Positions 45,797 to 56,357 of a DNA stretch of 60,000 nt are shown here, one piece after another. The position numbers and the translations under genes were made by a program. The DNA is from Symsagittifera roscoffensis (lineage: Eukaryota; Xenacoelomorpha; Acoela; Convolutidae). Location: NCBI RefSeq assembly GCF_963678635.1, contig NC_087063.1, positions 30,270,599 through 30,330,598 on the forward strand, given 5' to 3'. Under the pieces are notes generated by a model. It was not told the DNA's origin. It saw only the letters and a program-made list of their open reading frames with translations, and ran no database searches. Position 1 is the stretch's first letter, and each line of letters starts with the position of its first letter.

Positions 45797-46357
45797 ATGG
45801 ACATTCTGATTAATATCTACACGAAGGCTCACGTGACTGATGCGAGTGATCAAGTAGGCCGGATATACATTGGTCGAGAAGAGCTGAAGGTGCAACGAAT
45901 CGGACATAATGCCATGCGTGAACAGGATGCGGTCCACATAGGTTGCGAAGCCGATCTGGCAGCACATGTGCTAGATGTGCAGGGCAGAAAACTTTCAGTA
46001 AAACGACTGTTAGAGACGGGAGCAATGGTCAGCGTCATGCCAGTCGGCACCTGGACTGATATGGGCTTCGACAGGACGGATCTGGTACCGACAAACATCA
46101 GAATGGCAGCTGCCAACCAGGGAGCAATCTATGTGACAGGACGGAGCTCGATTAAATCACTGCAGCTTGGAGGAAGACATCTTTGGATGAACTTCCTGGT
46201 GGTGAAAAATTTGGACGAATCCGATCAATTCATCCTGGAGAGTGACTTCGTACGCAACTTTGATGTCACGATCGACCTCAACGACGGGTTGATCAGAATC
46301 AAAGATCCTGAGAGGAAGTATGAAAAGAAACCTCTTAATAAGATCTTAATTAACTAG
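45797..46357 (+). CDS. Retropepsin-type protease region
   Basis: The catalytic loop reads LLETGAMVSVMP at about residues 71-82, with flap-like and C-terminal strands ending ILESDFVRNFDVTIDL, as in Ty3/gypsy aspartic proteases. The expected catalytic Asp of D(S/T)GA is Glu (codon at 46013-46015), so this copy is probably inactive. The frame stops at TAG and continues in register at 46394. Confidence 0.75.
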   Translation: MDILINIYTKAHVTDASDQVGRIYIGREELKVQRIGHNAMREQDAVHIGCEADLAAHVLDVQGRKLSVKRLLETGAMVSVMPVGTWTDMGFDRTDLVPTNIRMAAANQGAIYVTGRSSIKSLQLGGRHLWMNFLVVKNLDESDQFILESDFVRNFDVTIDLNDGLIRIKDPERKYEKKPLNKILIN

Positions 46358-46393
46358 GCAAAGGTGCCAATTTTTCTGGATTGAAAAGTTAGA

Positions 46394-46678
46394 TTGAAGC
46401 CAAACCAAGCCGTAGTAGCGACGTTTAGGATGAGAAACTTGAATGAGCTCAGTAATGGCAGACAGGTGTGTCTGGTACCAAATCCAAACAGTAAGAGCTC
46501 GGATATTTTAGAAAGAAGCTTCTCACTCACTCAGAGCGGACTGTGTGTGAGTGTGTTGTTGAACACAGAAGCAACCACAGTGACAATACAGAGGGGAAAG
46601 AAACTTGGCTACGCATTGCCTCTGAACACAGACTTTCAGAGTGTCGAGAACTTGAAAAAGTTTGATGTAACTAAATGA
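46394..46678 (+). pseudogene. Protease-RT connecting region of pol
   Basis: The 94-codon piece is in the same register as the protease. It looks like the beta-rich spacer before RT (RSFSLTQSGLCVSVLLN and TIQRGKKLGYALP). It ends at a stop; 46680-47030 holds only broken frames before RT begins. Confidence 0.6.
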
Positions 46679-47029
46679 ACCTTGCATGCGAACCAGTAAT
46701 CTATACTGAAGAGAATAAATGAATTGAAATCTTCTGAGAAATTGTTTTCAGTGAAGTCGGAGACGGATGACGGGTTGTCTAGTTGTTGAAATTTTCCCGA
46801 AAGACCAACAGAAACAGAGTTAGCAGCAAATAAACATGTCTTGCCCGAGATAGAACATCTGAAGGATAAAATATCGGACAAAGACCTAGATTCGCTCAGG
46901 GCGGTGCTAAATTGGAATGCAGACGTTTTTTCGAAGCATAAGGCCGACATAGGTTGTTGCTGCAACTTTGTAGAACACGAGATTGAGATAGAAGAGGGCT
47001 CGGTACCTCATAGGTAAGGGGCGAGGAAA

Positions 47030-48326
47030 ATGACCCCACATAAGTCAGAAGCGTGCAGGAAAGAGATCGAGATGTTAATGGAGTACGACATGATCGAGCC
47101 GTCGAAGTCGCCGTGGGCTTGTGGCGTGGTCATGGCTAAAAAGAAAGGTGGACAACTCAGGTTTTTTTTGCGATTTCCGTTACTTGAACGCAGTGACAAT
47201 GAAGGACGCGTGTCCGATTCCCCGCATCGATGAGAGCCTCTCCAAATTGGGGGACGCGAAGTTCTTCACGACGTTAGATTTGGGATCTGTGTTCTGGCAA
47301 GTGCCGCTCAGAAAGCAAGATTGTGAGAAAGCAGGCTTCGCGTGCAAGCTGGGATTGTTCCAGTGGAAGAGGATGCCGTTCGGGTTGAGCAACGCGACGG
47401 CCACATTCCAGCGACTGATGGCCCAGGCACTCACGAATGTGACAAAGAAATACGGGAACCTCATCATGTGTTATGTCGACGATGTCGTGATCGCAACACC
47501 AACCCTGGAGGATCATATAGAGAGGCTGGATGAGGTGTTTATTTGAATGAAAGAGGCGGGCCTGAAGAGTAAGTCCTCCAAGTGTGAAATCCTCAGATAC
47601 TCAATAAAGTTTCTGGGCCGCCTTGTGGATAAGCATGGAGTGAGACCGGATCCCGAAGCGGTCGAAGAGGTCTTGACCTGGAAGGCACCTAAGATAGACA
47701 CACAACTGATGAGCTTTTTGTGGTTTGCTAACTATTATCGAGAGTTCATCAAGGGATACGCCGATAAGATATATCCCACGCAGCAGTTGATGAGAAACAA
47801 GGGTAAAACGTTTAGTTGGACTGATGAGGCACAAGTTTCAATTAAAACACTAAACGCGGTCCTCGGCATGCCAACAGAGAAGGGGATGTTTGTGTTAGAC
47901 ACGGATGCATCAGTGGTTGCGATATCAGGCATATTTCACCAGGAGCAGGAATGGAACGGGAGAACGGTTCTCCTTCCGATAGCCTATGGAAGTAAGGTCC
48001 TGAGCGATACTGAGATGAAATATGGGGCACCAAAAGCGGAAATGTTCGCGGTGATCACTTTCGTGGAAAAATACAGGGCCTACTTGGGGAGTGCTCCCTT
48101 CAAGTTGCGTCTGGATAATCGTGCCCTTGTCTGGCTGAATAACTATTCGATGGACCAAAGTTAAAATGGTCGTTGGATTGTGCGCCTGGATGGATACCAC
48201 ATGATCATAGAGCATTGTAGCCGTGACAAGCACCAGAATGCTGATAGCCTCAGTAAAAAGACAGAGTTCTATTATCGACTGGAAGAGAAGCAGGCCAATC
48301 AATCAAAGACGGACTTTCATTTCTAG
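47030..48326 (+). pseudogene. Reverse transcriptase / RNase H, broken
   Basis: RT motifs are clear: KSPWACGVVMAKKKGG, then after a frameshift DFRYLNAVTMKDACPIPRI, FFTTLDLGSVFWQVPL, KRMPFGLSNATATFQRLM and MCYVDDVVIA (YVDD at 47472-47483). The RNase H part includes FVLDTDASVVAISGIF, KAEMFAVITFVEKYR and LRLDNRALVWL. Breaks: a frame change at the eight-T run 47162-47169, an in-frame TGA at about 47544, and a TAA at about 48162 followed by a tail with RDKHQNADSLSKK in the next register. It would copy element RNA to DNA if intact; here it cannot. Confidence 0.85.
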
Positions 48327-48376
48327 ATACGGAGACCTACGATACACTACCAATCACCAGGTGACTGGACAAGTCA

Positions 48377-49087
48377 GTGCACCCCATACCAGGACACCCT
48401 GAACTTCCGGTGGAGACGGCCCCTGAAATAAAGGTATTGGCCAGGGGTGATACTGTCCCACTAGACCTGCTAGTCCGATCCAATCTGGTACAGCAAGATC
48501 TTACCAGGCTGGGTATAAACAGCATAGCCCTACTAAATAGGACAGTGAACGTGGCGCCGGACGTCATGGGGAAGCTCCGTAACTTGCTAGATAGAGAAGT
48601 GGATAGGCATGATCGTGAGTGGATGGAAACCATGCAACGGTTGACCGTCACTGAGAGAACAGAGAAGAGGCAAGTGACCATTCGAAGTCGAGAGGTTGAA
48701 CTGTATTGCCGGTCGGTAGTGAACCGGCTGGTGAACTCAATGCTAAAGGATGTCTTGTTGAGGACTTCGTTCACAGAACATCGGTCATCGACCCATGTCC
48801 AAGCCACAGAAGAAGTCAGAGTCAAGTCGAAATCCAGCTTCACAAGAAAAGTACATTTCACGGATGCAAGGGGAGAGTATGAGCCGAGCTCGGATTGTTC
48901 ATCCGGGGTGAGACAATGTCCGGGGAATCAGGCACTTTCGAGCCCGTACAGGAGACTTGTCCGGGGAGACAATGTTGTGACAACCAAGGGACAGAATTTC
49001 GTCCAGGGTGTTGGATTCAAAGCGACCAAGGGACAAAGTTTTGTCCGGGTAGTCGAGAAACATCACAGACAGATTGGAACACAATGA
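48377..49087 (+). CDS. Retroelement linker ORF between RNase H and integrase
   Basis: The 236-codon frame has no catalytic motif. It is rich in Arg, Val, Glu and Ser and includes a helical, charged stretch (LRNLLDREVDRHDREWMETM). Near its 3' end the DNA has two copies of an ACCAAGGGACA...TTTCGTCC(A/G)GG-type string about 45 bp apart. The tandem duplication breakpoint (48991) lies inside this repeat region. Function unknown. Confidence 0.5.
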   Translation: MHPIPGHPELPVETAPEIKVLARGDTVPLDLLVRSNLVQQDLTRLGINSIALLNRTVNVAPDVMGKLRNLLDREVDRHDREWMETMQRLTVTERTEKRQVTIRSREVELYCRSVVNRLVNSMLKDVLLRTSFTEHRSSTHVQATEEVRVKSKSSFTRKVHFTDARGEYEPSSDCSSGVRQCPGNQALSSPYRRLVRGDNVVTTKGQNFVQGVGFKATKGQSFVRVVEKHHRQIGTQ

Positions 49088-49352
49088 TGTGTAATCCATC
49101 GGCTCGAGTGATGACTCGAGGCCCCAGTCCTGGGAGAACACATCTGAGACTACTTCTAATTCTGATGCTTCGGAGATTGCGATTCATTCCTTGTTGGTGG
49201 AATGAAAACAGCGCGGGCTGGACCGGGAAATGCATCAAGACCCGGACAGAGACAGGTAACCTCCGATGAGGAGGGTACTGTAGTGTATAATGCCGCAGAT
49301 GAGCTTGAAATGATAGCAGTGTCGAAACTCCCGTTTCAACCTGGAGCCATCT

Positions 49353-50618
49353 GTGCAGGAAGCAACACCTTTGAAGAAGATATGGTGTGTCAAGCTGATT
49401 GATGATGCCCATGCTCCAGAGATAATAAGCGGACAATTGATTGTGGTTAAGACATATCTGAAAGCCAGATACCGGCTGTCGGATCTCCTAAGAGCTCAAC
49501 GAAATGACAGAATGACGAGCAGTCTGAAAAGACGGATCGAGAACGGGGCACCTGACAAAGGATATTTAAAGGAAGACAGCTATAAGACTTTGAAGCAATT
49601 TTACGTGAGAAGAAAAGATTTGTTGTACCTGAACAAAGACGGAATCGTAGCCTGTAAACGCAAGGAAGAGGACAAGGTCCTTTACAAGTGTAATTCAATA
49701 GTGTTACCACAGTTATACCAGACTGAATTGCTCTTTGGTTCACATGATCAGATGAGCCATCAAGGCGTGGACAAAGTGTACACCAGGATACAGAATCGAT
49801 TCGAATGGCCTGGTTTGAAGAAGGCTTGTGAAAAGTGGATCTCTGCATGCTTGTCGTGTCAACAGGAGAAGGATCCTAGGAAACTAAGGTTCCCCCTGCA
49901 GTCAAAAGAGTCATCGGGATTCAACGAAGTAGTGCAAATCGATCATCAGGAGATATGCATGACAGCCACGGGCTTCAATCAGGTGCTGGTAATGATCGAT
50001 CATTTCACGAAATATGCAGAGGCAGCCCCCTGCATGACAGCATCAGCGGAAGAAACGTACGGTCACTTGATAAATGTGTGGATAGCGAGGCACGGCTGCC
50101 CCATTACATTCCAATCGGACAATGGAAAAGCATTCGTGGGTGATCTCACGAAGGAGTTAATGAAGAGGTCGCAGGTGGCACAGGCCCACTCGACCACTGA
50201 TCACTCGCAAACGAGTGGCCTAGTTGAAAAGCAAAATCGCAAGCTGGTATCAATGTTGAGAGTATATTGCTCACGCTACATGGATGACTGGGATAGACAC
50301 TTGCCGCAAGTGATGGGCGCTTACAACAGCACAGAGCTTTCCACCACGGTAATAAGTCCACATATGATGCTAACTGGTTGCGAAAAGGCTCTTCCGTTAA
50401 CGTTCTTCTACCCTGAGTATGAAGGAAAGAAAACGGCTCCGCAAACGTACATGCGTGATGTTATTAGAAGGCAGCAGGACCTCAATGACTTATGCAGGAG
50501 GAACACGCAACAGGCGCAAATCAGACAAAAAAGGAGAGTTGATAAAAGGACTGCAGATGCAAAAGCCTACTCAGTTGGCGATTACGTCTGGGTGTTCCAG
50601 GAAGTAGTTCCACCATAA
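49353..50618 (+). CDS. Integrase
   Basis: The 421-codon open frame starts at a GTG, so the true start lies upstream in another register. It contains the HHCC zinc-binding domain (H131, H136, C166, C169; GSHDQMSHQG ... ACLSCQ) and the DD35E catalytic core: D197 in QIDHQE, D256 in TFQSDNG, E292 in SGLVEKQNRK, with 35 residues between the second Asp and Glu. The C-terminal part reads KAYSVGDYVWVFQEVVPP before a TAA. A continuation with a GPFQITEGHQGGRFYRL-type strand lies one register over, so the C-terminal domain is frameshifted at about 50620-50640. Confidence 0.88.
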   Translation: MQEATPLKKIWCVKLIDDAHAPEIISGQLIVVKTYLKARYRLSDLLRAQRNDRMTSSLKRRIENGAPDKGYLKEDSYKTLKQFYVRRKDLLYLNKDGIVACKRKEEDKVLYKCNSIVLPQLYQTELLFGSHDQMSHQGVDKVYTRIQNRFEWPGLKKACEKWISACLSCQQEKDPRKLRFPLQSKESSGFNEVVQIDHQEICMTATGFNQVLVMIDHFTKYAEAAPCMTASAEETYGHLINVWIARHGCPITFQSDNGKAFVGDLTKELMKRSQVAQAHSTTDHSQTSGLVEKQNRKLVSMLRVYCSRYMDDWDRHLPQVMGAYNSTELSTTVISPHMMLTGCEKALPLTFFYPEYEGKKTAPQTYMRDVIRRQQDLNDLCRRNTQQAQIRQKRRVDKRTADAKAYSVGDYVWVFQEVVPP

Positions 50619-50802
50619 GGAACCAAAAAAAATACTAAAAAAATGGCGCGGCCCATTTCAAATAACAGAAGGGCACCAAGGAGGTCGTTTTTATCGATTG
50701 AGCACCGGACGAGCAGCTCACTACGAAAATATCAAACCGCACAATGACTTATCAGAGGACTGGTGCATCCCAGCGGACATGCAGGAGGGAAACTATTAGA
50801 TA

Positions 50803-51654
50803 GTGGATCCTGCTTGTGAAGTGAATGAAAGAGGTACGCGCGACAAAAACGACGGGAATGAGGTGGTAGATAATTGCGATCTGCCACTGGACCTGGAGTT
50901 GACCATCGAACCAGTGGAGGTGGACGACGAAACTCTACTTTATGCCGAAGAGGACTGGGACTGCCCAGAACAGACTGAAATTGATAAAGGAGTACAACCT
51001 GACTTTCCTATCACCATGGAAACACGCCAGAGCAAGAAAGGAAGGAATAAGAAAAAGTACAACCCGTATGATGAGGATTTCGTCATAGATAGGATAGTTT
51101 TAAGCAATATGATGGAATCGCTGGTGGGACTGGATGAAGTAGCGGTGCCACAAGAGATCGACTTAGTCAATGACATGGATCAGGACTGGATCGACGATCG
51201 CTCCGAACCAGAAGTAGAGTTCGAGCCAGAGGTGGAGCAGACTCATGAGCAAGAATTAACGAAATTGCGAGTGCTCGAATGGCTCCATGATCTGCCAGCA
51301 GATCCTAAACAGACAATCTTGACGATTCAGGATGTCGATAAAGACGGCATCAAAAACGTTAGCTATGACAATACCGAGTCTAACTGGTTCGCTCTAGATG
51401 GTCCTCTACGCGTTCCGGAATCCAACCTCGATCTGCTCGATTTTGGGCGATCGACGGGGACTTCGATGGAAGTTTTCGTCCGGGGAGTGGGCGTAGGACT
51501 CATCCAACAATCCCCACCGACTACGATATCCCAGCAACTTCCAACAACACCAATGTCTAGTCAAACAAATCAACCCCAATCATCAACACGCATTTCATGT
51601 CATGAAAATTCTTATACATTTGAAGAAAACACGCGTTACTATCAGAACCTTTAA
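50803..51654 (+). CDS. Acidic post-integrase ORF of the retroelement (frameshifted)
   Basis: The 283-codon frame follows an in-frame TAG at 50797-50799 that separates it from the integrase C-terminal remnant; its first codon is GTG. It is very acidic (for example VNDMDQDWIDDRSEPEVEFEPEVEQ), then Pro/Thr/Gln/Ser-rich. Function is unknown; it may be a C-terminal pol tail. It ends early because of a one-base difference at about 51626-51630 from the duplicate copy, where the frame continues about 100 codons further. Confidence 0.6.
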   Translation: MDPACEVNERGTRDKNDGNEVVDNCDLPLDLELTIEPVEVDDETLLYAEEDWDCPEQTEIDKGVQPDFPITMETRQSKKGRNKKKYNPYDEDFVIDRIVLSNMMESLVGLDEVAVPQEIDLVNDMDQDWIDDRSEPEVEFEPEVEQTHEQELTKLRVLEWLHDLPADPKQTILTIQDVDKDGIKNVSYDNTESNWFALDGPLRVPESNLDLLDFGRSTGTSMEVFVRGVGVGLIQQSPPTTISQQLPTTPMSSQTNQPQSSTRISCHENSYTFEENTRYYQNL

Positions 51655-53340
51655 TACCCGTAGTTCTCCATGCACCTCTAAGCAAACCGCAGTACGAACC
51701 AACATACAACATCTATCTTTCTTTCCAACGAGACCTTAATAGACCAAGACATCCAAGTCAAAACCAATATCAAACATCTACGAAAGATAGACAAATAATC
51801 CATCCAAGACGAAATAGAAATTTTACAACACCCAGAGTTCATTTTAATATACCCTCATCATCATCCCCAAATCCTCTTGACCTTTCCATTATTACAGTTC
51901 AAAATACCCCCCACCATTACAATCAATTTTACAACAAAGTAGTCTCAACATACCATCGGATTACTTAGGATCAACCCCCACATCTGAACAAGTTCGTAAA
52001 AATCCCTTTAACCCCCAAACTTCAACACAACGTCTCCTACATTGGATGACACAATCTTCACTCAAGGTGAGCCAATTTTAGTAAATGACCCTCTAAATAT
52101 CTCACCCGATACATCTTTGTCACTGCCAGAAGCTTTATCACTACCTTCAACCCTTCAACAACAAGTCAAACTCCAACTACAAGTTTTCCACTAAATTTCC
52201 CTACAAATTTAGATGATAGATATTGAGTACTCTTAACCAACAATATACCTCTACGATTAGATTGGAATACATTCGTTGCACCCCTCCCTTCTTTGGTCAA
52301 CATCTTGATAGCAACAGAGTACATAATTGAGCACTCAACAGATTACATAATTGGGTACTCAACAGATTACAATACAGACACGATATCCACAAAGACAAAC
52401 AAGAACACAATATACAGATTCTTATACAAGACAATATAACGCTTAAATTTGAAATAACAGTAAAATTGAACAATTTAGTACATCACCCTCTACCCCTAGC
52501 TCCACCAAATATAACAGCTCAATCTTTACCTCCCCCATTTATGACAACAGAAATTATCTATAAATACGATGCATATTAAAAAAACACACTTGGATATATA
52601 ACATTCTCTTACCCATATTCGGGACTATCCTACACAAGTACCTTTTAATAGTTTTTTTCCTACAAACCCTAACGCTCCTTTATCTTTTGGAGCCAACATC
52701 CCATCAAAGTCCCTCCCCTCGAACAGGACCACAATATTTAATAGAACACATTATGACTGTGAAGAAAATGAATAAAAAACACTTCATAAATACGCCATAA
52801 ACCAAGTAACTCAATGCGAATCTGAACCAAAAAAAATAGAAACAACAAACATAGTAGCGACACTTCATTCAAAAACCCGAGCTACAACTGTAACAGGATA
52901 TGAATTCACAACGACATTTTTAGAGGAAAAGTATTCCCAAGTCTCAAACGAAAACAAATAAAGACTGGATCACGAAACTTTCTATCACAGCAACATCGAA
53001 AGATTTTTATATTTTAACCCCGACGATTGTAAAACCGAGCTCAAACGATTAAATTTAACCACAAAGAAAGGCACAAAACAAAATTTGGTAAATTTTTAAG
53101 TTTTTTCAGACTCTGCACATCAAGCAGAACTTGAAAAATACCAAAGACATATAAAATTAGACGATAAATTTCCGTTCTACTGCGCACTCGGACAATCAAC
53201 GTATGACATACAAGATAAAAATTAATCGGAATAAATAACCCTTCTGATTGTAAAGCAGACACAAAAAATAAAAGATATCAAGAAATAATGTATTTTAATT
53301 GGAAAATTCAATTTAAAAAAGTATAATTAACACGAGATTT
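51655..53340 (+). pseudogene. Decayed A/C-rich region upstream of env-like segment
   Basis: No long open frame exists. The strand is A/C-rich and G-poor, unlike the gag-pol part. Translated fragments rich in Gln, Asn, Pro and Thr run in changing frames. By position this would be the C-terminal tail of the acidic ORF plus the env N terminus. It is repeated at 58070-59760. Confidence 0.4.
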
Positions 53341-54915
53341 AAAAGACGACGCAATAACTTATCAAGGAATACGGTTACTTTGCAAAAATGACCAAGATTA
53401 TTGCGATACTACCACAAGAACACAGGCAACCATCGTTTGGTTCCCTGAAGACACATGTACCACATTTCAAATTGCAAAAATTCACCCAAGAATGATTAAA
53501 TTTCAGCAAAAATATTTCATCGACTCAAGTCCTTTTGACAAAGTTAATCCTGACAAAATCAGATCTAACACAAATCGTAAAAAATATTGATGGAATAGAA
53601 TATAAATTGAAACTTTTTCAAATCTATCTCGAAACAGAACTCGCTTGCCAATATAATACTCCAGTTTACAAAACACAATAATTAAAAATTCTTGTCGAAT
53701 AAGAAAAAAGTTTCGACATGAAAACTAATATTTAACCCAACTCAAACGTAACACAGTTCTAGTGACGAAAATCATACATCCCAGTAACATTTTTGAAAAA
53801 TACAGAAAATACTGGTGGAAAACTTTGCCCACAAGATAGAAGCAGCGCACGATCATAAGTATTATCACATGAACAATACTTATTTTGGCGCAATCCACTT
53901 TGAAATCCACTTAGATATGGAATTAGATTATATAATAAGCAGAAATTTTCAAGAAATGTCAGTATCAGATTTAGAAACACTCCATCACTTATGTGAAATA
54001 GAACGAACACAAATTCGACAATCACTTGCACTCGCAGTATTAAAAGTACCTTATGGAGAATACTTTTTTATCAGCAACAGATCCTATTTTAAAGATTACG
54101 AAGGAAACATATTTTGGTATTACACATGTATGAAACAAGTATCACCATTATATGTTTTTGAAGAAAAATTATGTTACAAAAGAATCCCTATATTCTACAA
54201 AAAAAGTACATTTTGTCGATTCACTCTCTAGACGAACATATTTTTTTGATACAGCCGTCTCATGTGGATCTGAAAAGAGCTACACTGTTGTACAGCTAAA
54301 CCCAGATGAAGACATATACTATCTTCTCACCCCATACCCCACACTTGTGCCACCATTTAAGAAAATTCACCAGAAAGTAACAGAGCCTTTGCTCGTAACC
54401 TCAATTTAGATTTACAATCAATATGTATATACTCCAGATCCGATATACAACATCACATTCGCACACAACATAATCAACAACTTCTTACAAAAAGACAATC
54501 AATAGATCAAATTTAAAGAAAATTTGCCGAAACCGCAGGATTTTCAGACATCTATGCACAAGACTACACCGGATACTTTAAAGATATAGAAGATTAAACA
54601 TATTTAAACGTTGAAAAATACCGTCCACAGGATATTTCAACTAAAAATTTTTTCAGTTTCGTTAACCTAAAAAACGAATTTCTCGCCATTTTAGGATGGC
54701 CCTATTACATCTTAGAAAGGTTGACTATCTTATACGCCACTCTTAACTTTTTTGGATTTCTTTTCTCATTATTGAAAAGAATCTATAACACATGCGCAAT
54801 ACACACACAAGTCAACAAACCAGCAAGTACAGCACGCAGATTGTTTGCAGGATTTTTTGGAATTTTGTCAAACTCAATTAATAAAATTCTTTATCTAACA
54901 CAATTAATAACATAA
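53340..54915 (+). pseudogene. Envelope-like glycoprotein remnant (broken)
   Basis: Fragments in several frames carry the hallmarks of the env-like ORF of env-bearing Ty3/gypsy and BEL elements: TIVWFPEDTCTTFQIAKIHP near 53430; FQIYLETELACQYNTPVYK near 53615; a 138-codon open piece at 53815-54231 with LDYIISRNFQEMS and LYVFEEKLCYKRIPI; FVDSLSRRTYFFDTA near 54215; and a C-terminal hydrophobic segment starting TILYATLNFFGFLF near 54720, a plausible membrane anchor. Stops and frameshifts separate them. It is a relic and is only described here. Confidence 0.65.
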
Positions 54916-55257
54916 GTGAATACAATGAAAATTTATCAACCACACCAAATGCAAACGATACTTAACAACACCTACTGGACTACTATTACTCAAGTTTCAT
55001 AAAAACCATCCATTATCTTTAGTGCCACGAATTTATAGAAATACAGCAATAACAGAGCACATCTCTCCAAGTCATGGCTACCCACAAAGCACAGTTCCTC
55101 ATATAGTAGCCCATCAACCAAATATAGGAGACCCGTATCAACAGAATGTACAACAGTCACACACCACTAATTTTCATTCTCAGAAAAATCTTATCACTAT
55201 GAAATGTTACTAACTAATCAATCATATTCCCTCTCTAATATTGACACTTATATGTAA

Positions 55258-55285
55258 GTGCTGAAACTACTTGTAGTTTCAGCAC
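55258..55285. other. Perfect 12-bp-stem hairpin after env
   Basis: GTGCTGAAACTA, loop CTTG, then TAGTTTCAGCAC. It lies between the env-like relic and the tandem-duplication junction at 55344/55345. It could be a remnant of an LTR edge or an RNA 3' structure of the element; nothing in the window decides this. Confidence 0.7.
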
Positions 55286-55344
55286 CAGAACAAATTGAAT
55301 AAAACTTAGAATGCAGTTGTTCTCCTTTTGGATAAACTCTAAGA

Positions 55345-56357
55345 ACAGAATTTCGTCCAGGGTGTTGGATTCAAAGCGACCAAGGGACAAAGTTTTGTCC
55401 GGGTAGTCGAGAAACATCACAGACAGAATGGAACACAATGATGTGGAATCCATCGGCTCGAGTGATGACTCGAGGCCCCAGTCCTGGGAGAACACATCTG
55501 AGACTACTTCTAATTCTGATGCTTCGGAGATTGCGATTCATTCCTTGTTGGTGGAATGAAAACAGCGCGGGCTGGACCGGGAAATGCATCAAGACCCGGA
55601 CAGAGACAGGTAACCTCCGATGAGGAGGGTACTGTAGTGTATAATGCCGTAGATGAGCTTGAAATGATAGCAGTGTCGAAACTCCCGTTTCAACCTGGAG
55701 CCATCTGTGCAGGAAGCAACACCTTTGAAGAAGATATGGTGTGTCAAGCTGATTGATGATGCCCATGCTCCAGAGATAATAAGCGGACAATTGATTGTGG
55801 TAAAGACATATCTGAAAGCCAGATACCGGCTGTCGGATCTCCTAAGAGCTCAACGAAATGACAGAATGACGAGCAGTCTGAAAATACGGATCGAGAACGG
55901 GGCACCTGACAAAGGAGATTTAAAGGAAGACAGCTATAAGACTTTGAAGCAATTTTACGTGAGAAGAAAAGATTTGTTGTACCTGAACAAAGACGGAATC
56001 GTAGCCTGTAAACGCAAGGAAGAGGACAAGGTCCTTTACAAGTGTAATTCAATAGTGTTACCACAGTTATACCAGACCGAATTGCTCTTTGGTTCACATG
56101 ATCAGATGAGCCATCAAGGCGTGGACAAAGTGTACACCAGGATACAGAATCGATTCGAATGGCCTGGTTTGAAGAAGGCTTGTGAAAAGTGGATCTCTGC
56201 ATGCTTGTCGTGTCAACAGGAGAAGGATCCTAGGAAACTAAGGTTCCCCCTGCAGTCAAAAGAGTCATCGGGATTCAACGAAGTAGTGCAAATCGATCAT
56301 CAGAAGATATGCATGACAGCCACGGGCTTCAATCAGGTGCTGGTAATGATCGGTCAT
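55345..56357 (+). pseudogene. Second copy of linker-integrase segment (truncated)
   Basis: This 1013-bp stretch is a direct copy of 48991-50003 with no indels and about ten substitutions seen by eye (roughly 99% identity). Its integrase frame (55707 onward) keeps the zinc motif and the first catalytic Asp, then is cut at the equivalent of residue 217, after which foreign DNA gives a stop. The frame change before the integrase, present in copy 1, is present here too. Confidence 0.85.

Larger units (their letters stand above)
42701..55344 (+). mobile_element. Decayed Ty3/gypsy-type retroelement with env-like region
   Basis: Order of recognisable parts: upstream ORF, gag with two CCHC knuckles, aspartic protease, RT/RNase H, linker ORF, integrase, acidic ORF, env-like remnant. 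Protease-RT-RNase H-integrase order with a YVDD RT and DD35E integrase is characteristic of Ty3/gypsy (Metaviridae), and the env-like 3' region recalls errantivirus-like members. The coding region is interrupted by several stops and frameshifts, so this copy is dead. No pair of LTRs was found, and the right end merges into a tandem duplicate starting at 55345. G+C content is well above that of the flanking DNA. Confidence 0.85.

Noticed and set aside
42701-55344. Complete LTR retrotransposon
   Set aside because: No matching pair of long terminal repeats, primer-binding site or target duplication could be found, so only the internal region is claimed.
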